This document shows, one piece after another, positions 1-8,185 of a stretch of DNA of 52,862 nucleotides. Position numbers and translations under genes: made by a program. The notes under the pieces are model-generated. The model worked only from the letters and a program-made list of their open reading frames with translations. It did not search any database and was not told the origin of the DNA. Origin of the DNA: WHTX01 sp038255145 (lineage in GTDB: Bacteria; Actinomycetota; Acidimicrobiia; Acidimicrobiales; CAIXPF01); NCBI GenBank assembly GCA_038255145.1, contig JBBSLP010000042.1, forward strand, positions 1 to 52,862, given 5' to 3'. Positions within the stretch are counted from its first letter, which is position 1, and every line of letters starts with the position of its first letter.

Positions 1-153
1 GGCCATCCACTCCCGCGACGCGCCGTAGCGACCGCGGGGGTTGCCGACCTCCGCCGGCCAGCGGGTGTTGCGCTGGCGGTGGCGCAGGTCGTCGAGCTCC
101 CTCTGGGGGATGTCGACCGTGAACGGTTCCGGGCTACCGACCTGTGCTGCCAC
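1..153 (-). CDS. Epoxide hydrolase, N-terminal fragment (runs off window edge)
   Basis: The minus strand reads 51 open codons from a GTG at 153 to the window edge. The visible residues include PFTVDIPQ, then a leucine/arginine-rich helix (ELDDLRHRQ) and TRWP. This is the usual opening of the epoxide hydrolase N-terminal (EHN) domain that precedes an alpha/beta-hydrolase fold in microsomal-type epoxide hydrolases, which open epoxides to diols. A purine-rich AGGGGGA lies six to seven bases before the GTG and supports this start. The catalytic domain is outside the window, so activity cannot be judged. It is divergent from the SDR gene at 297. Confidence 0.72.
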   Translation of the reverse strand, partial: MAAQVGSPEPFTVDIPQRELDDLRHRQRNTRWPAEVGNPRGRYGASREWMA

Positions 154-296
154 CCTGCGTCCCCCTGACAGATGCCGATCCGCCCGGCAACGTAGCGACG
201 GCAACGGCCCACCGCCCGTTTGACTCCTGCCGCGGCCCCGTGCTGGGCTGCCCGATGGTCGGGGTCCGTGCGTGGCCCCCAACGAGGGGGAACACC

Positions 297-1085
297 ATGG
301 GCAGCAGCAACGCCGGTCGCGTCTACGCCATCACCGGGGCGGGTTCGGGCATCGGACGGGCCAGCGCCGAGCGCCTGCTGGCCGACGGCGCCTCGGTCGT
401 GGCCGTGGACCTGAACGACACCTCCCTCGACTGGACCAAAGGGGTCGACGGCGTGGTCGCCCTGGCCGGCGACGTCACCAGCGAGCAGACCAACGACGAG
501 ATGGTGGCCCTGGCCGAGTCGGCCTTCGGCGGCCTCAACGGGGTGTTCCTCAACGCCGGCATCCCCGGCCACGGGCTGATCGACCGGGCGCCCATGGAGA
601 TGTTCGACAAGGTCATCGAGGTCAACGTGCGGGCCGTGGCCCTGGGCATCCGGGCCGCCCTGCCCGCCCTGCGCAAGGCCGACCAGGGGGCCATCGTCGT
701 CACCGGGTCCACCTCGGGCATCGGCGCCGACCCCGGTGGTTGGACCTACAACGCGTCGAAGGCCGCGGTCATCAACATGGCCAAGGCCGTGGCGCTCGAC
801 GTGGCCCACGAGGGCATCCGCGTCAACGCCGTGTGCCCCGGACCCACCCGCACGGGCATGACCGCGGGCATGCAGACCCGCGACCCCGCCGACGAGAACG
901 TGCGCGCCACCGTGCCCATGGCCCGCTGGGGTGACGCCTCCGAGCTGGCTGCGGCCGTGGCCTTCCTCATCTCCCCCGATGCCTCCTTCATCACCGGCGT
1001 GGCCCTGCCCGTCGACGGCGGCGTCACCTGCAACACCGGCCAGTTCCCCACCTACGGCGCCCGCCTGGCCCGCCGGGGCGAGTAG
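297..1085 (+). CDS. SDR-family NAD-dependent oxidoreductase
   Basis: A classical short-chain dehydrogenase of 262 residues. The Rossmann glycine motif TGAGSGIG lies at residues 13-20. Asp38 ends the second strand, which in this family usually favours NAD over NADP. NAG is at 86-88 and the catalytic Ser138/Tyr151/Lys155 set (YNASK) is complete. The C-terminal PVDGG is typical. The ATG at 297 is chosen because GAGGGGG sits six bases before it; longer in-frame starts give low-complexity sequence unlike the family. The substrate cannot be read from sequence. The next gene is convergent. Confidence 0.9.
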   Translation: MGSSNAGRVYAITGAGSGIGRASAERLLADGASVVAVDLNDTSLDWTKGVDGVVALAGDVTSEQTNDEMVALAESAFGGLNGVFLNAGIPGHGLIDRAPMEMFDKVIEVNVRAVALGIRAALPALRKADQGAIVVTGSTSGIGADPGGWTYNASKAAVINMAKAVALDVAHEGIRVNAVCPGPTRTGMTAGMQTRDPADENVRATVPMARWGDASELAAAVAFLISPDASFITGVALPVDGGVTCNTGQFPTYGARLARRGE

Positions 1086-1133
1086 CACCGTCGGCGAGCC
1101 CGACCGCAAACCCCGGGCACCAGGGTCCGGGCG

Positions 1134-1967
1134 TCAGGCGAAGAGGAACGGGCGCACGGTGTCGAGGAAGCGCTCGGGCTGGTCGAGGGGGACGGTGTGG
1201 CCGGCGTCGGCCACCTCGACCAGGGTGCAGTCGGCGATGTCGCGCACCATGCGGGCGGCGTCCTCGGCGGCGAGCACGTCGGACTGCGCCCCCCGCACCA
1301 CCAGGGTTGGCGCGGTGATCGAACCCAGCAGCTCCCACTGGGCCGCGGGGTCGGGGCGGGGCAGGTTGGACCGGCCACTCCCCCGCAGCGCCGGGTCCCA
1401 GCGCCACGTCCAGCGACCGTCGGGCCGTAGCAGCAGGTTGTTGCGGATGCGGTGGCGCAGGGCGTCCTCGGGGGGCACGGGGTTGGCGGCCCGGGCGGCG
1501 ACGAAGGCGTCCTCGGGGGTGTCGAACACGTCGGGGGCGCTGACCGAGGCGCCGATGCGGGCGGCGCCGGCTGCCGCCACCACGGGGCCGATGTCCACGA
1601 TGACCAGGCGATCGACCAGGTCGGCACGCACCGCGGCCAGGTTGGTGACCGTACGTCCGCCCATGGACAGGCCGAGCGCCGAGACCGACGACAGCCCCAG
1701 GGCGCCGAGCACGGCGACCACATCGCCGACCTGCTCGTCGACGCCGTAGGCACCGTCGGGGTCCCACGAGCTCTCGCCGTGGCCCCGGGCGTCGAGGGCC
1801 AGGACCCGGTAGCGGGCCGACAGGGCCTGGGCCAGGGTGTCCCAGGTGCGGGCGTGGCCGGTGAAGCCGTGCAGCAGCACCACCGTGGGAGCCTCGGGCG
1901 AGGGGCCGGTCCAGTCGCGGTGGTGCAGGCGCAGCCCGCCGGCCAGCAGGTAGTCGTCGGTGACCAT
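1134..1967 (-). CDS. Alpha/beta-fold hydrolase
   Basis: A 277-residue single-domain alpha/beta hydrolase. The oxyanion-hole segment LLHGFTG is near residue 33, the nucleophile elbow GLSMGG places Ser101, an acid is plausible in the RGAQSD region near 220-230, and His257 lies in DAGHTVPL. No signal peptide is seen, so it should be cytosolic. Such enzymes hydrolyse esters, epoxides or C-C bonds, and the substrate is not predictable here. Start is ATG at 1967. It converges on the SDR gene and is divergent from the DHA2 transporter at 2126. Confidence 0.88.
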   Translation of the reverse strand: MVTDDYLLAGGLRLHHRDWTGPSPEAPTVVLLHGFTGHARTWDTLAQALSARYRVLALDARGHGESSWDPDGAYGVDEQVGDVVAVLGALGLSSVSALGLSMGGRTVTNLAAVRADLVDRLVIVDIGPVVAAAGAARIGASVSAPDVFDTPEDAFVAARAANPVPPEDALRHRIRNNLLLRPDGRWTWRWDPALRGSGRSNLPRPDPAAQWELLGSITAPTLVVRGAQSDVLAAEDAARMVRDIADCTLVEVADAGHTVPLDQPERFLDTVRPFLFA

Positions 1968-2013
1968 CAGGCCGGTCTACCAGGCCCGCCATCTCCTCGG
2001 CGGCGGGATGCAC

Positions 2014-2035
2014 CTCGGCCTAGGGTGAGGCCGAG
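2014..2035. other. 8-bp inverted repeat in divergent promoter region
   Basis: CTCGGCCT and AGGCCGAG form a perfect 8-bp stem around the loop AGGGTG. The element lies between the divergent hydrolase (start 1967) and DHA2 transporter (start 2126) genes and overlaps a TAGGGT hexamer that could be a -10 box. It could be an operator for either gene. No regulator is encoded beside it. Confidence 0.3.
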
Positions 2036-2125
2036 CGGGCGCCATCGCGCCGCGAGGATCTCGGGGTCGGGGGGCCGCATGAGCGGGGAGATCGCCATTC
2101 AGTCGCGTCATCGGACTGACGGCAC

Positions 2126-3574
2126 GTGAGCACCGTCGACAACGGACGTCGGCGGGCCCGGTCCGGTCCCACCCCGGTGGTGGGCGACGGCGACGTCACC
2201 GTGTCCCGCCTGGCCTGGTTCACCCTGGCCATCGCCTCCCTGGCCGGGTTCATGGTGGCCATGGAGGTCACCGTCATCTCCCTGGCCCTGCCCGAGATCC
2301 AGGACGCCTTCAGCGAGGCCAGCTTCTCGGCCCTGTCCTGGGTGTTCAACGCCTACAGCCTGGGCGTCGCCTCACTGCTGCTGGTGGCGGGGTGGGCCGC
2401 CGACCTCTACGGCCGCAAGCGCCTCTTCCTGCTGGGCATGGCCATCTTCGCCGTCGGCTCGCTGGGCTCGGGCATGGCCCCCAGCATCGGGGGCCTCATC
2501 GTGGCGCGCTTCGTGCAGTCCGTGGGCGGGGCCATGCTCTTCCCCTCCGGTCTGGCCCTGATCCTGGCCATCTTCCCGCCCGCCCGGCGGCAGTTGGCCA
2601 TCGGCATCTGGGCGGCCACCGGAGGCCTGGCCGCCGCCCTGGGCCCGTCCCTGGGAGCGCTGCTGGTGGAGGCGTTCGGTTGGCGGGCGGTCTTCCTCAT
2701 CAACGTGCCCATCGCCGCCTTCGCCCTCGTCGTCGGCCCCCGGGTCCTGGTCGAGTCGCGGGCCACCGGCGTCAGCCGCCACGTCGACGTCATCGGCGTG
2801 CCCCTGGCGTCGTTGGGGGTAGGGGCCCTGGTCGGGGCCATCATCCAGGGCGACGAGTGGGGTTGGACCTCGCCCGGGGTGCTGGGGCTGGTGGTCGTGG
2901 GCCTGGTCCTCATAGGGCTGTTCGTGCACCGCTCGATGCACCACCCCGCTCCCCTGTTCGACCTCCACCTCCTGACGGTGCGCTCCTACCGGGTCGGGCT
3001 GATCGGCTCGCTGCTGTTCTCGGCCGGCTTCTTCGGCAGTTGGGTGCTGCTGCCCAGCTTCTTCCAACGCTGGTGGGGTTGGTCGGTGCTGCACACCGGC
3101 CTGGCCCTCATGCCCAGTGCCCTGATCTCGGCCGTGCTGTCCGGACCCATCGGTTCGCTGGTGGACCGGGTCGGGCACCGCCGGGTGGTGGCCGCCGGGG
3201 GCCTGCTGGCCGCCCTGGGCTGGGCCGGCTTCGCCCTGCTGATCGACACCGAGCCCAACCTGTGGGTGCTGGTGCTGCCCAACCTGTTCCTCGGCCTGGG
3301 CATGGCCGTGCTCTTCGGCATGCTGGTGGGAGCGGCCATGCGCGACGTGCCCGGCACCCGCTTCGGCATGGCCGGCGCCGGCCGGACCACCACCTTCCAG
3401 CTGTCCCAGGCCATCGGCATCGCCGTTGCCGTCGCCGTGGTCGGCCGACCCCTCACCGCTTCCGCGGCGCTTTCCAGCTACCGCACCGTGTGGCTGCTGT
3501 CCGCAGCCCTGCTCGCGGGCATCGCCGTCGTGTTCCTGTTGCTCTACCCCGAAGAGCGCCCCGACGCGAGCTGA
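2126..3574 (+). CDS. MFS drug efflux transporter, DHA2 (EmrB/QacA-like) family
   Basis: A 482-residue polytopic membrane protein, the usual size for 14-helix DHA2 exporters. The first helix ends in a VTVISLALP segment followed by WVFNAYSL. Motif A is visible as GWAADLYGRKR after helix 2, and a motif-C-like GPSLGALL lies in helix 5. These proteins export drugs or metabolites in exchange for protons. The GTG at 2126 is the first start that leaves a short basic cytoplasmic N-terminus. The substrate is unknown. It makes a useful intact comparison for the broken DHA2 gene at 6187-6881. Confidence 0.9.
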   Translation: MSTVDNGRRRARSGPTPVVGDGDVTVSRLAWFTLAIASLAGFMVAMEVTVISLALPEIQDAFSEASFSALSWVFNAYSLGVASLLLVAGWAADLYGRKRLFLLGMAIFAVGSLGSGMAPSIGGLIVARFVQSVGGAMLFPSGLALILAIFPPARRQLAIGIWAATGGLAAALGPSLGALLVEAFGWRAVFLINVPIAAFALVVGPRVLVESRATGVSRHVDVIGVPLASLGVGALVGAIIQGDEWGWTSPGVLGLVVVGLVLIGLFVHRSMHHPAPLFDLHLLTVRSYRVGLIGSLLFSAGFFGSWVLLPSFFQRWWGWSVLHTGLALMPSALISAVLSGPIGSLVDRVGHRRVVAAGGLLAALGWAGFALLIDTEPNLWVLVLPNLFLGLGMAVLFGMLVGAAMRDVPGTRFGMAGAGRTTTFQLSQAIGIAVAVAVVGRPLTASAALSSYRTVWLLSAALLAGIAVVFLLLYPEERPDAS

Positions 3575-3683
3575 CGAGACGCCGGCCGCGGACCTCAGCG
3601 GCCGCAGCGGCCTCCGGGTGCGGCGGACGTACCCAACACGGAACGATGCTGGCGGTGGCAGGCAAGACCGAGGGGTGAGTGGC

Positions 3684-3736
3684 CGAGCTGTGCTGGATCT
3701 TCAACCTCTCTCGGGTTAAGGATCCAGCACAGCTCG
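3684..3736. terminator. Bidirectional terminator hairpin, 16-bp stem
   Basis: CGAGCTGTGCTGGATC (3684-3699) is perfectly complementary to 3721-3736. The 21-base loop contains a smaller AACC/GGTT stem. It sits between the convergent DHA2 gene and acetoacetyl-CoA synthetase gene. The stop codon of the latter (3716-3718) lies in the loop, and its last codons form one arm. There is no T-tract, which is common for actinobacterial terminators. Confidence 0.75.
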
Positions 3737-5689
3737 ACCCCCGGGCTGGCCGGCGGCGCCTCGACGGGTGGCGGCGAACGCTTCGAAGGGGGCCAACGAC
3801 GTCGGGTCGGCCAGGGAGTCCAGTGAGGCCGCCACGGTGGCGGGGGTGCCGCCGAGGATGCGCTTGACGGGGACCTCGAGCTTCTTGCCCGACAGGGTGC
3901 GGGGGATGACGGGGACGGCCACGATCTGATCGGGGGCGTGACGGGGGGACAGTTGGGTGCGCAGGGCGCTGGTCAGACGCCGACGCAGGTCGTCGTCGAC
4001 CTCGACACCGGGGGCCGGAGCGACGAAGAGCAGCAGCTCCCCCACCCCGCCCTGGTCGTCCTCGAGGTGCACGACCAGGCTGTCGGCCACCTCCTCGAAG
4101 TCCTCGACCACGGTGTAGAGGTCGCTGGTCCCCAGGCGCACCCCGCCCCGGTTGAGGGTGGCGTCGGACCGCCCGGTGATGACGCAGGCGCCGTCCTCGG
4201 TGAAGGTGATCCAGTCGCCGTGGCGCCACACCCCGGGGTACACGTCGAAGTAGGCGGCCCGGTAGCGGCTGCCGTCGGGGTCGTTCCAGAACTGCACGGG
4301 CATCGACGGCATGGGCTGGGTCACCACCAGCTCACCCGTCACCCCCGGCGGGCACGGCCGGCCCTCGGGGTCGAAGGCCTCGACGGCACAACCGAGCAGG
4401 CGGCAGGCGATCTCACCGGCCCGGATGGGCGCCACGGGCGCGGCGCCGACGAAGGCCCCGCACACGTCGGTGCCCCCGCTCATCGAGCCCACGGGCACGC
4501 CCACGGCGTCGAGCACCCAGCGGGCGCCCTCGGCCGGCAACGGCGCCCCGGTTGAACCGACCCAGCGCAGCAGACCCCGCTCGGGCTCCAACCCCGCCTT
4601 GCGACAGGCCATGAGGAAGCCGGCCGACGCGCCGAAGACCGTGGTCCCCGTCTCGGCCGCCTCCCGCCACAACGTCCCCGGCCCATCGGCCAGGGGATCG
4701 CCGTCGAACAGGACCACGGCGGCCCCGGTCATCAGCCCCGAGACGAGGATGTTCCACATCACCCAGCCCGTGGTGGAGAACCAGTTGAAGCGATCACCCG
4801 GACCCAGGTCCTGGTGCAGGCGCAGGTACTTGAGCTGCTCGAGGGTCACCCCGCCGTGCCCGTGCACGATGGGCTTGGGCAGCCCCGTCGTGCCCGAGCT
4901 GTAGAGCACCCACAGCGGATGGGCGAAGGGCACGGCGGCGAAGGCGGGCGGACCGGGGTCGGGTCCGGCCAGCAGCGGCGTCCAGCCGTCCTCACCCACG
5001 CCCAGGTAGGGGAGGGACACGGTGTGGCGCAGGGTGGGCAGGCCAGCCTGGATGGCGGCCACCTCGGCCCGGCGGTCGATGACCTTGCCGCCGTAGCGGT
5101 AGCCGTCCGTCGCCACCAACACGGAGGGTTCGATCTGGGTGAAGCGGTCGACCACGGCCCGGGTGCCGAACTCGGGGGCGCAGCTCGACCAGATGGCCCC
5201 CAGGGCCGCCGTGGCCAGCGACGCCACCAGGGTCTCGGCGATGTTGGGGGCGTAGGCGACGACGCGGTCCCCCACGCCGACGCCCAAGCGGGCCAGGCCC
5301 GCGGCGCAGCGGGCCACCTGTTCGTTCAACTCGGCCCAGGTCAGCTCGACGGAGGCCCGGGTCTGGCTGCGGGACACCACGGCAACCTCGTCGGGGCGCT
5401 CGGCCCCGGCGGCCAGGGCGTGCTCGGCCCAGTTCAGCTCTCCGCCGGGGAACCACTCGGTGCCGGGCATGGTGCGCTGGCCGAGCACGGCCCGGGGCTG
5501 GGAACGCCAGCGGACGGCGACCTCGTCGGCCACTGCGGTCCAGAAGCCGTCGAGGTCGGTCACCGACCAGGCGTGCAGGTCGGCGTAGGTGTCGAACCCG
5601 TGGGACCGGGCGAAGCGGCCCATGGCCGTGCGTTCCCAGGCGTCGGCGTCGGGCTGCCACAGGACCTCACCCCGGGGCGGCGTCACCAT
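3716..5689 (-). CDS. Acetoacetyl-CoA synthetase (acetoacetate--CoA ligase)
   Basis: A 657-residue ANL-superfamily enzyme, matching the roughly 650-residue acetoacetyl-CoA synthetases and longer than ordinary acyl-CoA ligases. It opens with the family cap RGEVLWQPDADAW. The AMP-binding P-loop YSSGTTGLPKP is followed by FSTTGWVMWN, and the C-terminal catalytic lysine lies in TLSGKKLEVPVKR. It should activate acetoacetate with ATP and CoA, feeding ketone bodies or polyhydroxybutyrate breakdown products to acetyl-CoA. The ATG at 5689 is chosen because family homology begins there; the frame stays open further upstream with unrelated sequence. It is divergent from the IF-1 gene. Confidence 0.9.
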   Translation of the reverse strand: MVTPPRGEVLWQPDADAWERTAMGRFARSHGFDTYADLHAWSVTDLDGFWTAVADEVAVRWRSQPRAVLGQRTMPGTEWFPGGELNWAEHALAAGAERPDEVAVVSRSQTRASVELTWAELNEQVARCAAGLARLGVGVGDRVVAYAPNIAETLVASLATAALGAIWSSCAPEFGTRAVVDRFTQIEPSVLVATDGYRYGGKVIDRRAEVAAIQAGLPTLRHTVSLPYLGVGEDGWTPLLAGPDPGPPAFAAVPFAHPLWVLYSSGTTGLPKPIVHGHGGVTLEQLKYLRLHQDLGPGDRFNWFSTTGWVMWNILVSGLMTGAAVVLFDGDPLADGPGTLWREAAETGTTVFGASAGFLMACRKAGLEPERGLLRWVGSTGAPLPAEGARWVLDAVGVPVGSMSGGTDVCGAFVGAAPVAPIRAGEIACRLLGCAVEAFDPEGRPCPPGVTGELVVTQPMPSMPVQFWNDPDGSRYRAAYFDVYPGVWRHGDWITFTEDGACVITGRSDATLNRGGVRLGTSDLYTVVEDFEEVADSLVVHLEDDQGGVGELLLFVAPAPGVEVDDDLRRRLTSALRTQLSPRHAPDQIVAVPVIPRTLSGKKLEVPVKRILGGTPATVAASLDSLADPTSLAPFEAFAATRRGAAGQPGGRAVLDP

Positions 5690-5863
5690 GGTGAGGGGTG
5701 GGCGTCGGGGGCGGTGATGGCGTCGATCGGCGGAGCGTAGGCCGATGCGGCGCGATCGTGCCCGGATCCGGGGCTCCGGTCGAACGCCAGGGCACGTCAG
5801 CCATGTAGCTTGGACGTACGACCCACACGCGCGCGGGCCGTGAGATCGAAGGATCGAAGCCAC

Positions 5864-6088
5864 TTGCCGAAGACCAAAGACGACGCCATCGTCCTCGAGG
5901 GACGTACCGAGGAAGCACTCAAGGGCGGCCACTTCCGCATCGCCCTCGACAACGGCCACACCGTGCTCGGCCACCTCAGCGGGAAGATGCGCAAGCACCG
6001 CATCCGCATCCTGCCCGGCGATCGGGTCCAGGTCGAGGTCTCGGCCTACGACCTGAACCGCGGCCGGATCACCTACCGCTTCAAGTAG
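5864..6088 (+). CDS. infA: Translation initiation factor IF-1
   Basis: A 74-residue S1/OB-fold protein. The run from ENGH-equivalent DNGHTVLGHLSGKMRKH through RIRILPGDRV to YDLNRGRITYR is diagnostic of IF-1, which occupies the 30S A site during initiation. The start is the TTG at 5864, giving LPKTKDD, with GAAGGA ten bases upstream; longer in-frame reading adds a non-homologous extension. IF-1 genes normally sit beside rpmJ and rpsM in the ribosomal protein region. Here it stands alone, divergent from acetoacetyl-CoA synthetase, so this may be a second copy. Confidence 0.93.
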   Translation: MPKTKDDAIVLEGRTEEALKGGHFRIALDNGHTVLGHLSGKMRKHRIRILPGDRVQVEVSAYDLNRGRITYRFK

Positions 6089-6129
6089 GCCGCTCCACCA
6101 GGCCGTAGCTGGCGAGCCGGATCGAGCCC

Positions 6130-6145
6130 GGGGGACGTCTCCCCC
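6130..6145 (+). terminator. Possible weak terminator after infA
   Basis: GGGGGA and TCCCCC pair around a CGTC loop about 42 bases after the IF-1 stop codon. The stem is only 6 bp and there is no T-tract, so this is tentative. Confidence 0.3.
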
Positions 6146-6186
6146 ACGCTCCCGGCCCCCGTCCCGGCCTCACCCCCGGAGCATGT

Positions 6187-6881
6187 TCAATGCGCCGGCT
6201 TCGTCCGCTGCGATGCCGCCCTCATGGTGGGGGCGGCGTCTTCGTCGCGCAACCAGAAGGCACTGATCAACCCGATCACCGCCAGGACCACGGCGCCGAT
6301 CACGGCGGAGTGGAAGGCGGTGGTGTAGGCCTCGGCCCGCTCGAGGTCGGTGGTGGCGCCCACCAGGGCGCCGTTGGCGGCCAGGCCGACGATGGTGAGC
6401 CGGCGGGGCCCGATCACCGGGTAGAGCTTGGTGCCCACCACCCTGGCCATGATCATCACCCCCAGGGCCCGGGCCCGCTCGATGGGCGGGTAGGCCCGGT
6501 AGAGCATGGCCGTGCCCACCGGGGTCAGCATGCCGCCGCCCACGCTCTGGAGCACCCGGAACAGCACCAGGCTCTCGATGTTCCACGCCAGGCCGCACAG
6601 GGCCGAGGCCACGGTGAACATGGCGATGGCGAACAGGAAGGTCTTGCGGGTGCCGAAGCGGTCACCGATCCAGCCCGAGGCGGGGATCCACAGGGCCAGG
6701 CTCCACAGGTAGCCGGTGACCACCCATTCGATGGTGCCCGTGTCGGTGTTGAACTCGCGGGACAGGGTGGGCAGGGCCACGTTGACGATCGTGGTGTCGA
6801 GGATGTCCATGAACGCCCGGCCACGAAGGCGATGGCGACGACGTGCTTGTACTCGAACCGCCCGCTGCGCATCGGTTCCAC
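6187..6881 (-). pseudogene. Broken DHA2-family MFS transporter (frameshift plus internal deletion)
   Basis: From GTG at 6881 the reading starts like a DHA2 exporter (EYKHVVAIAFVAG), but FMDILDTTIVNVALP continues in another frame. A single base is missing near 6813-6814, where family members read G-L-F-M-D. The recovered frame covers helices 1 to about 4, including motif A (GWIGDRFGTRK), then jumps after LGVMIM directly to a second-half segment (IGPRRLTIVG) and the C-terminal helix with a basic tail. The total is about 230 residues against about 480-500 for intact relatives, so roughly half of the protein is missing. A frameshift alone could be an assembly error, but the large deletion makes a true pseudogene likely. 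Confidence 0.8.
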
Positions 6882-7300
6882 GCTGCCCCCTCCATCGTCC
6901 TTCCCCCGACAGAGACGACGACCCGGGGGGCTCGCGGCCGTCGCACCGCAGGAGGGCTACCACGGCCCCCGGGCCGGGGCCACCCGGGAGGCCAGCCGTC
7001 ACAGGGTGTCGAAAACGGCCGGAGCCCCACACGAGGTGGGGCTCAACGGTTCTGCCGGTCGGGCGGGGTGGGGGTACCCGGCCAGCTCTTCCATCCTTGG
7101 TGATGTTGGTCACCAGGGTGTTCCAGCCTTTCCGAGGGGCGGGCTCGTGAGGCTGAGAGAAGCATCGGCACCTGCGGCGACGGGCTTGAGTCCGATGGTC
7201 AGAAAACACCTAGAGGGATATATCGACCGCCAGACGTGGTCAAGTGGTGGAGGAACGCGCGAGGCTGGCGGCACCCTTCCCCGACGTCCTGGAGGCAGGC
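6882..7300. other. 419-base region without a gene; contains a 9-bp hairpin
   Basis: No convincing coding sequence is seen between the decayed transporter and the PilZ gene. GAGCCCCAC (7022-7030) and GTGGGGCTC (7036-7044) form a perfect 9-bp stem with a five-base loop. A weaker CATCGG/CCGATG pair brackets about 7163-7197. The stretch from about 7200 (AAAACACC, GGGATATATCG) is locally AT-richer and could hold the PilZ promoter. I do not see a recognisable riboswitch. Confidence 0.4.
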
Positions 7301-7669
7301 ATGGGCCTGGTCGACATCATCGACCGCAGTGGCGTGCGCGGTGCCGACCGGCGCCGTTCGGCCCGGGCCGCGGTCCGCCTGCGGGTGCGCTGCCGTCGCG
7401 TCGGGGGCACCGGACCCTCGACCGCCCAGGCCGTGGAAGCCACCGATCTGTCCCGCGGCGGCATCAGCGTCGATGCCCCCACCTGGGTGCGGCGTGACGA
7501 CGTGCTCGACGTCGACATGGGTGACCTGGCCGTCCGGGGCGTGGTGGTGGGGGTGTCCAACGGCCCCTCCCCCGGTGCCCGCCAGGCCCACATCGCCTTC
7601 ACCGGCATCACCCCCAACATCCTGCGTCAGCTCGACCTGCTCACCGGCGTCAGCTTCCCACCGGGCTGA
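7301..7669 (+). CDS. PilZ-domain protein (putative c-di-GMP receptor)
   Basis: A 122-residue single PilZ domain. The two c-di-GMP-binding motifs are present: RRSAR (residues 18-22, RxxxR) and DLSRGG (49-54, D/NxSxxG), followed by the beta-barrel. PilZ proteins change partner activity on binding cyclic di-GMP, affecting motility, surface polymers or secretion. ATG at 7301 is chosen because GGAGG lies at 7291-7295; an in-frame GTG at 7244 would add 19 residues. No diguanylate cyclase or motility gene is adjacent, so the partner is unknown. The SET gene follows 90 bases downstream on the same strand. Confidence 0.85.
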   Translation: MGLVDIIDRSGVRGADRRRSARAAVRLRVRCRRVGGTGPSTAQAVEATDLSRGGISVDAPTWVRRDDVLDVDMGDLAVRGVVVGVSNGPSPGARQAHIAFTGITPNILRQLDLLTGVSFPPG

Positions 7670-7759
7670 GCCAGCGACGGCCGGGCGGCCAAGGGGAACA
7701 GGTCGAGCCGACCGGCTACCCGCTTGCGGTGGGCGGCGCCACGAAGGACCATCGGCGGC

Positions 7760-8164
7760 GTGCCCTCGGCCACCGTCATCGTCGGTCCCTCCTCCCGCCA
7801 CGGCCGGGGCGTCTTCGCCGCCACCCCCTTTGCGCCCGGTGAGCTCATCGAGGCGTGTCCGGTGCTCGTCGTGCCCGCCGAACAGGTGGCCATGCTCGAC
7901 GACACCGCCCTGTACGACTACTACTTCAGCTGGCGGGCCGGAGGGGCGGCCATCGCTCTGGGCTACGGGTCGCTGTACAACCACGCCACCGTGCCCAACG
8001 CCCGCTACCAGGACGATCCCGACGCCGCCGCCATCCTCTTCCTGGCCGTGCGCCCCATAGCCGTGGGTGACGAGATCACCGTGGACTACTCCCAGGGCGG
8101 CGCCGTGCCCCTGTGGTTCACCGCCGCCCCCGAGGAGTCGCCAGGGTCGACCCCGCCGGGCTGA
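7760..8164 (+). CDS. SET-domain protein (putative lysine methyltransferase)
   Basis: A 134-residue minimal SET domain. GRGVFAA near the N-terminus matches the strand that opens the fold. LYNHATVPNA matches the NHxxxPN S-adenosylmethionine motif, and DEITVDYSQ matches the catalytic (G/D)E(E/I)xxxDY motif. Eukaryotic-like SET proteins of this size occur sporadically in bacteria and some methylate ribosomal or DNA-bound proteins; the target here is unknown. The GTG at 7760 is preferred because homology begins two residues later, although an in-frame TTG at 7724 exists. Confidence 0.82.
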   Translation: MPSATVIVGPSSRHGRGVFAATPFAPGELIEACPVLVVPAEQVAMLDDTALYDYYFSWRAGGAAIALGYGSLYNHATVPNARYQDDPDAAAILFLAVRPIAVGDEITVDYSQGGAVPLWFTAAPEESPGSTPPG

Positions 8165-8185
8165 GCGGGCGCAGGTGCTCGGCCC

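Noticed and set aside
1131..1145. Possible third copy of the dispersed repeat (shares TCAGGCGAA)
   Set aside because: Only nine bases match, the CGAATCG repeats and closing stem are absent, and the bases are the coding end of the alpha/beta hydrolase.
2372..3178. Long open frames antiparallel to the DHA2 transporter, and similar long antisense frames under most genes
   Set aside because: High GC content leaves antisense frames open. Their products are Arg/Pro/Gly/His-rich low-complexity and show no domain features, while the sense frames carry clear motifs.
5690..5998. Longer start for acetoacetyl-CoA synthetase
   Set aside because: The open frame continues upstream, but the residues have no family similarity and run antisense through the IF-1 gene.
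6882..7300. Possible c-di-GMP riboswitch upstream of the PilZ gene
   Set aside because: I looked for GEMM-type conserved blocks and paired stems and found only a simple 9-bp hairpin and a weak 6-bp pair, with no tetraloop-receptor pattern.
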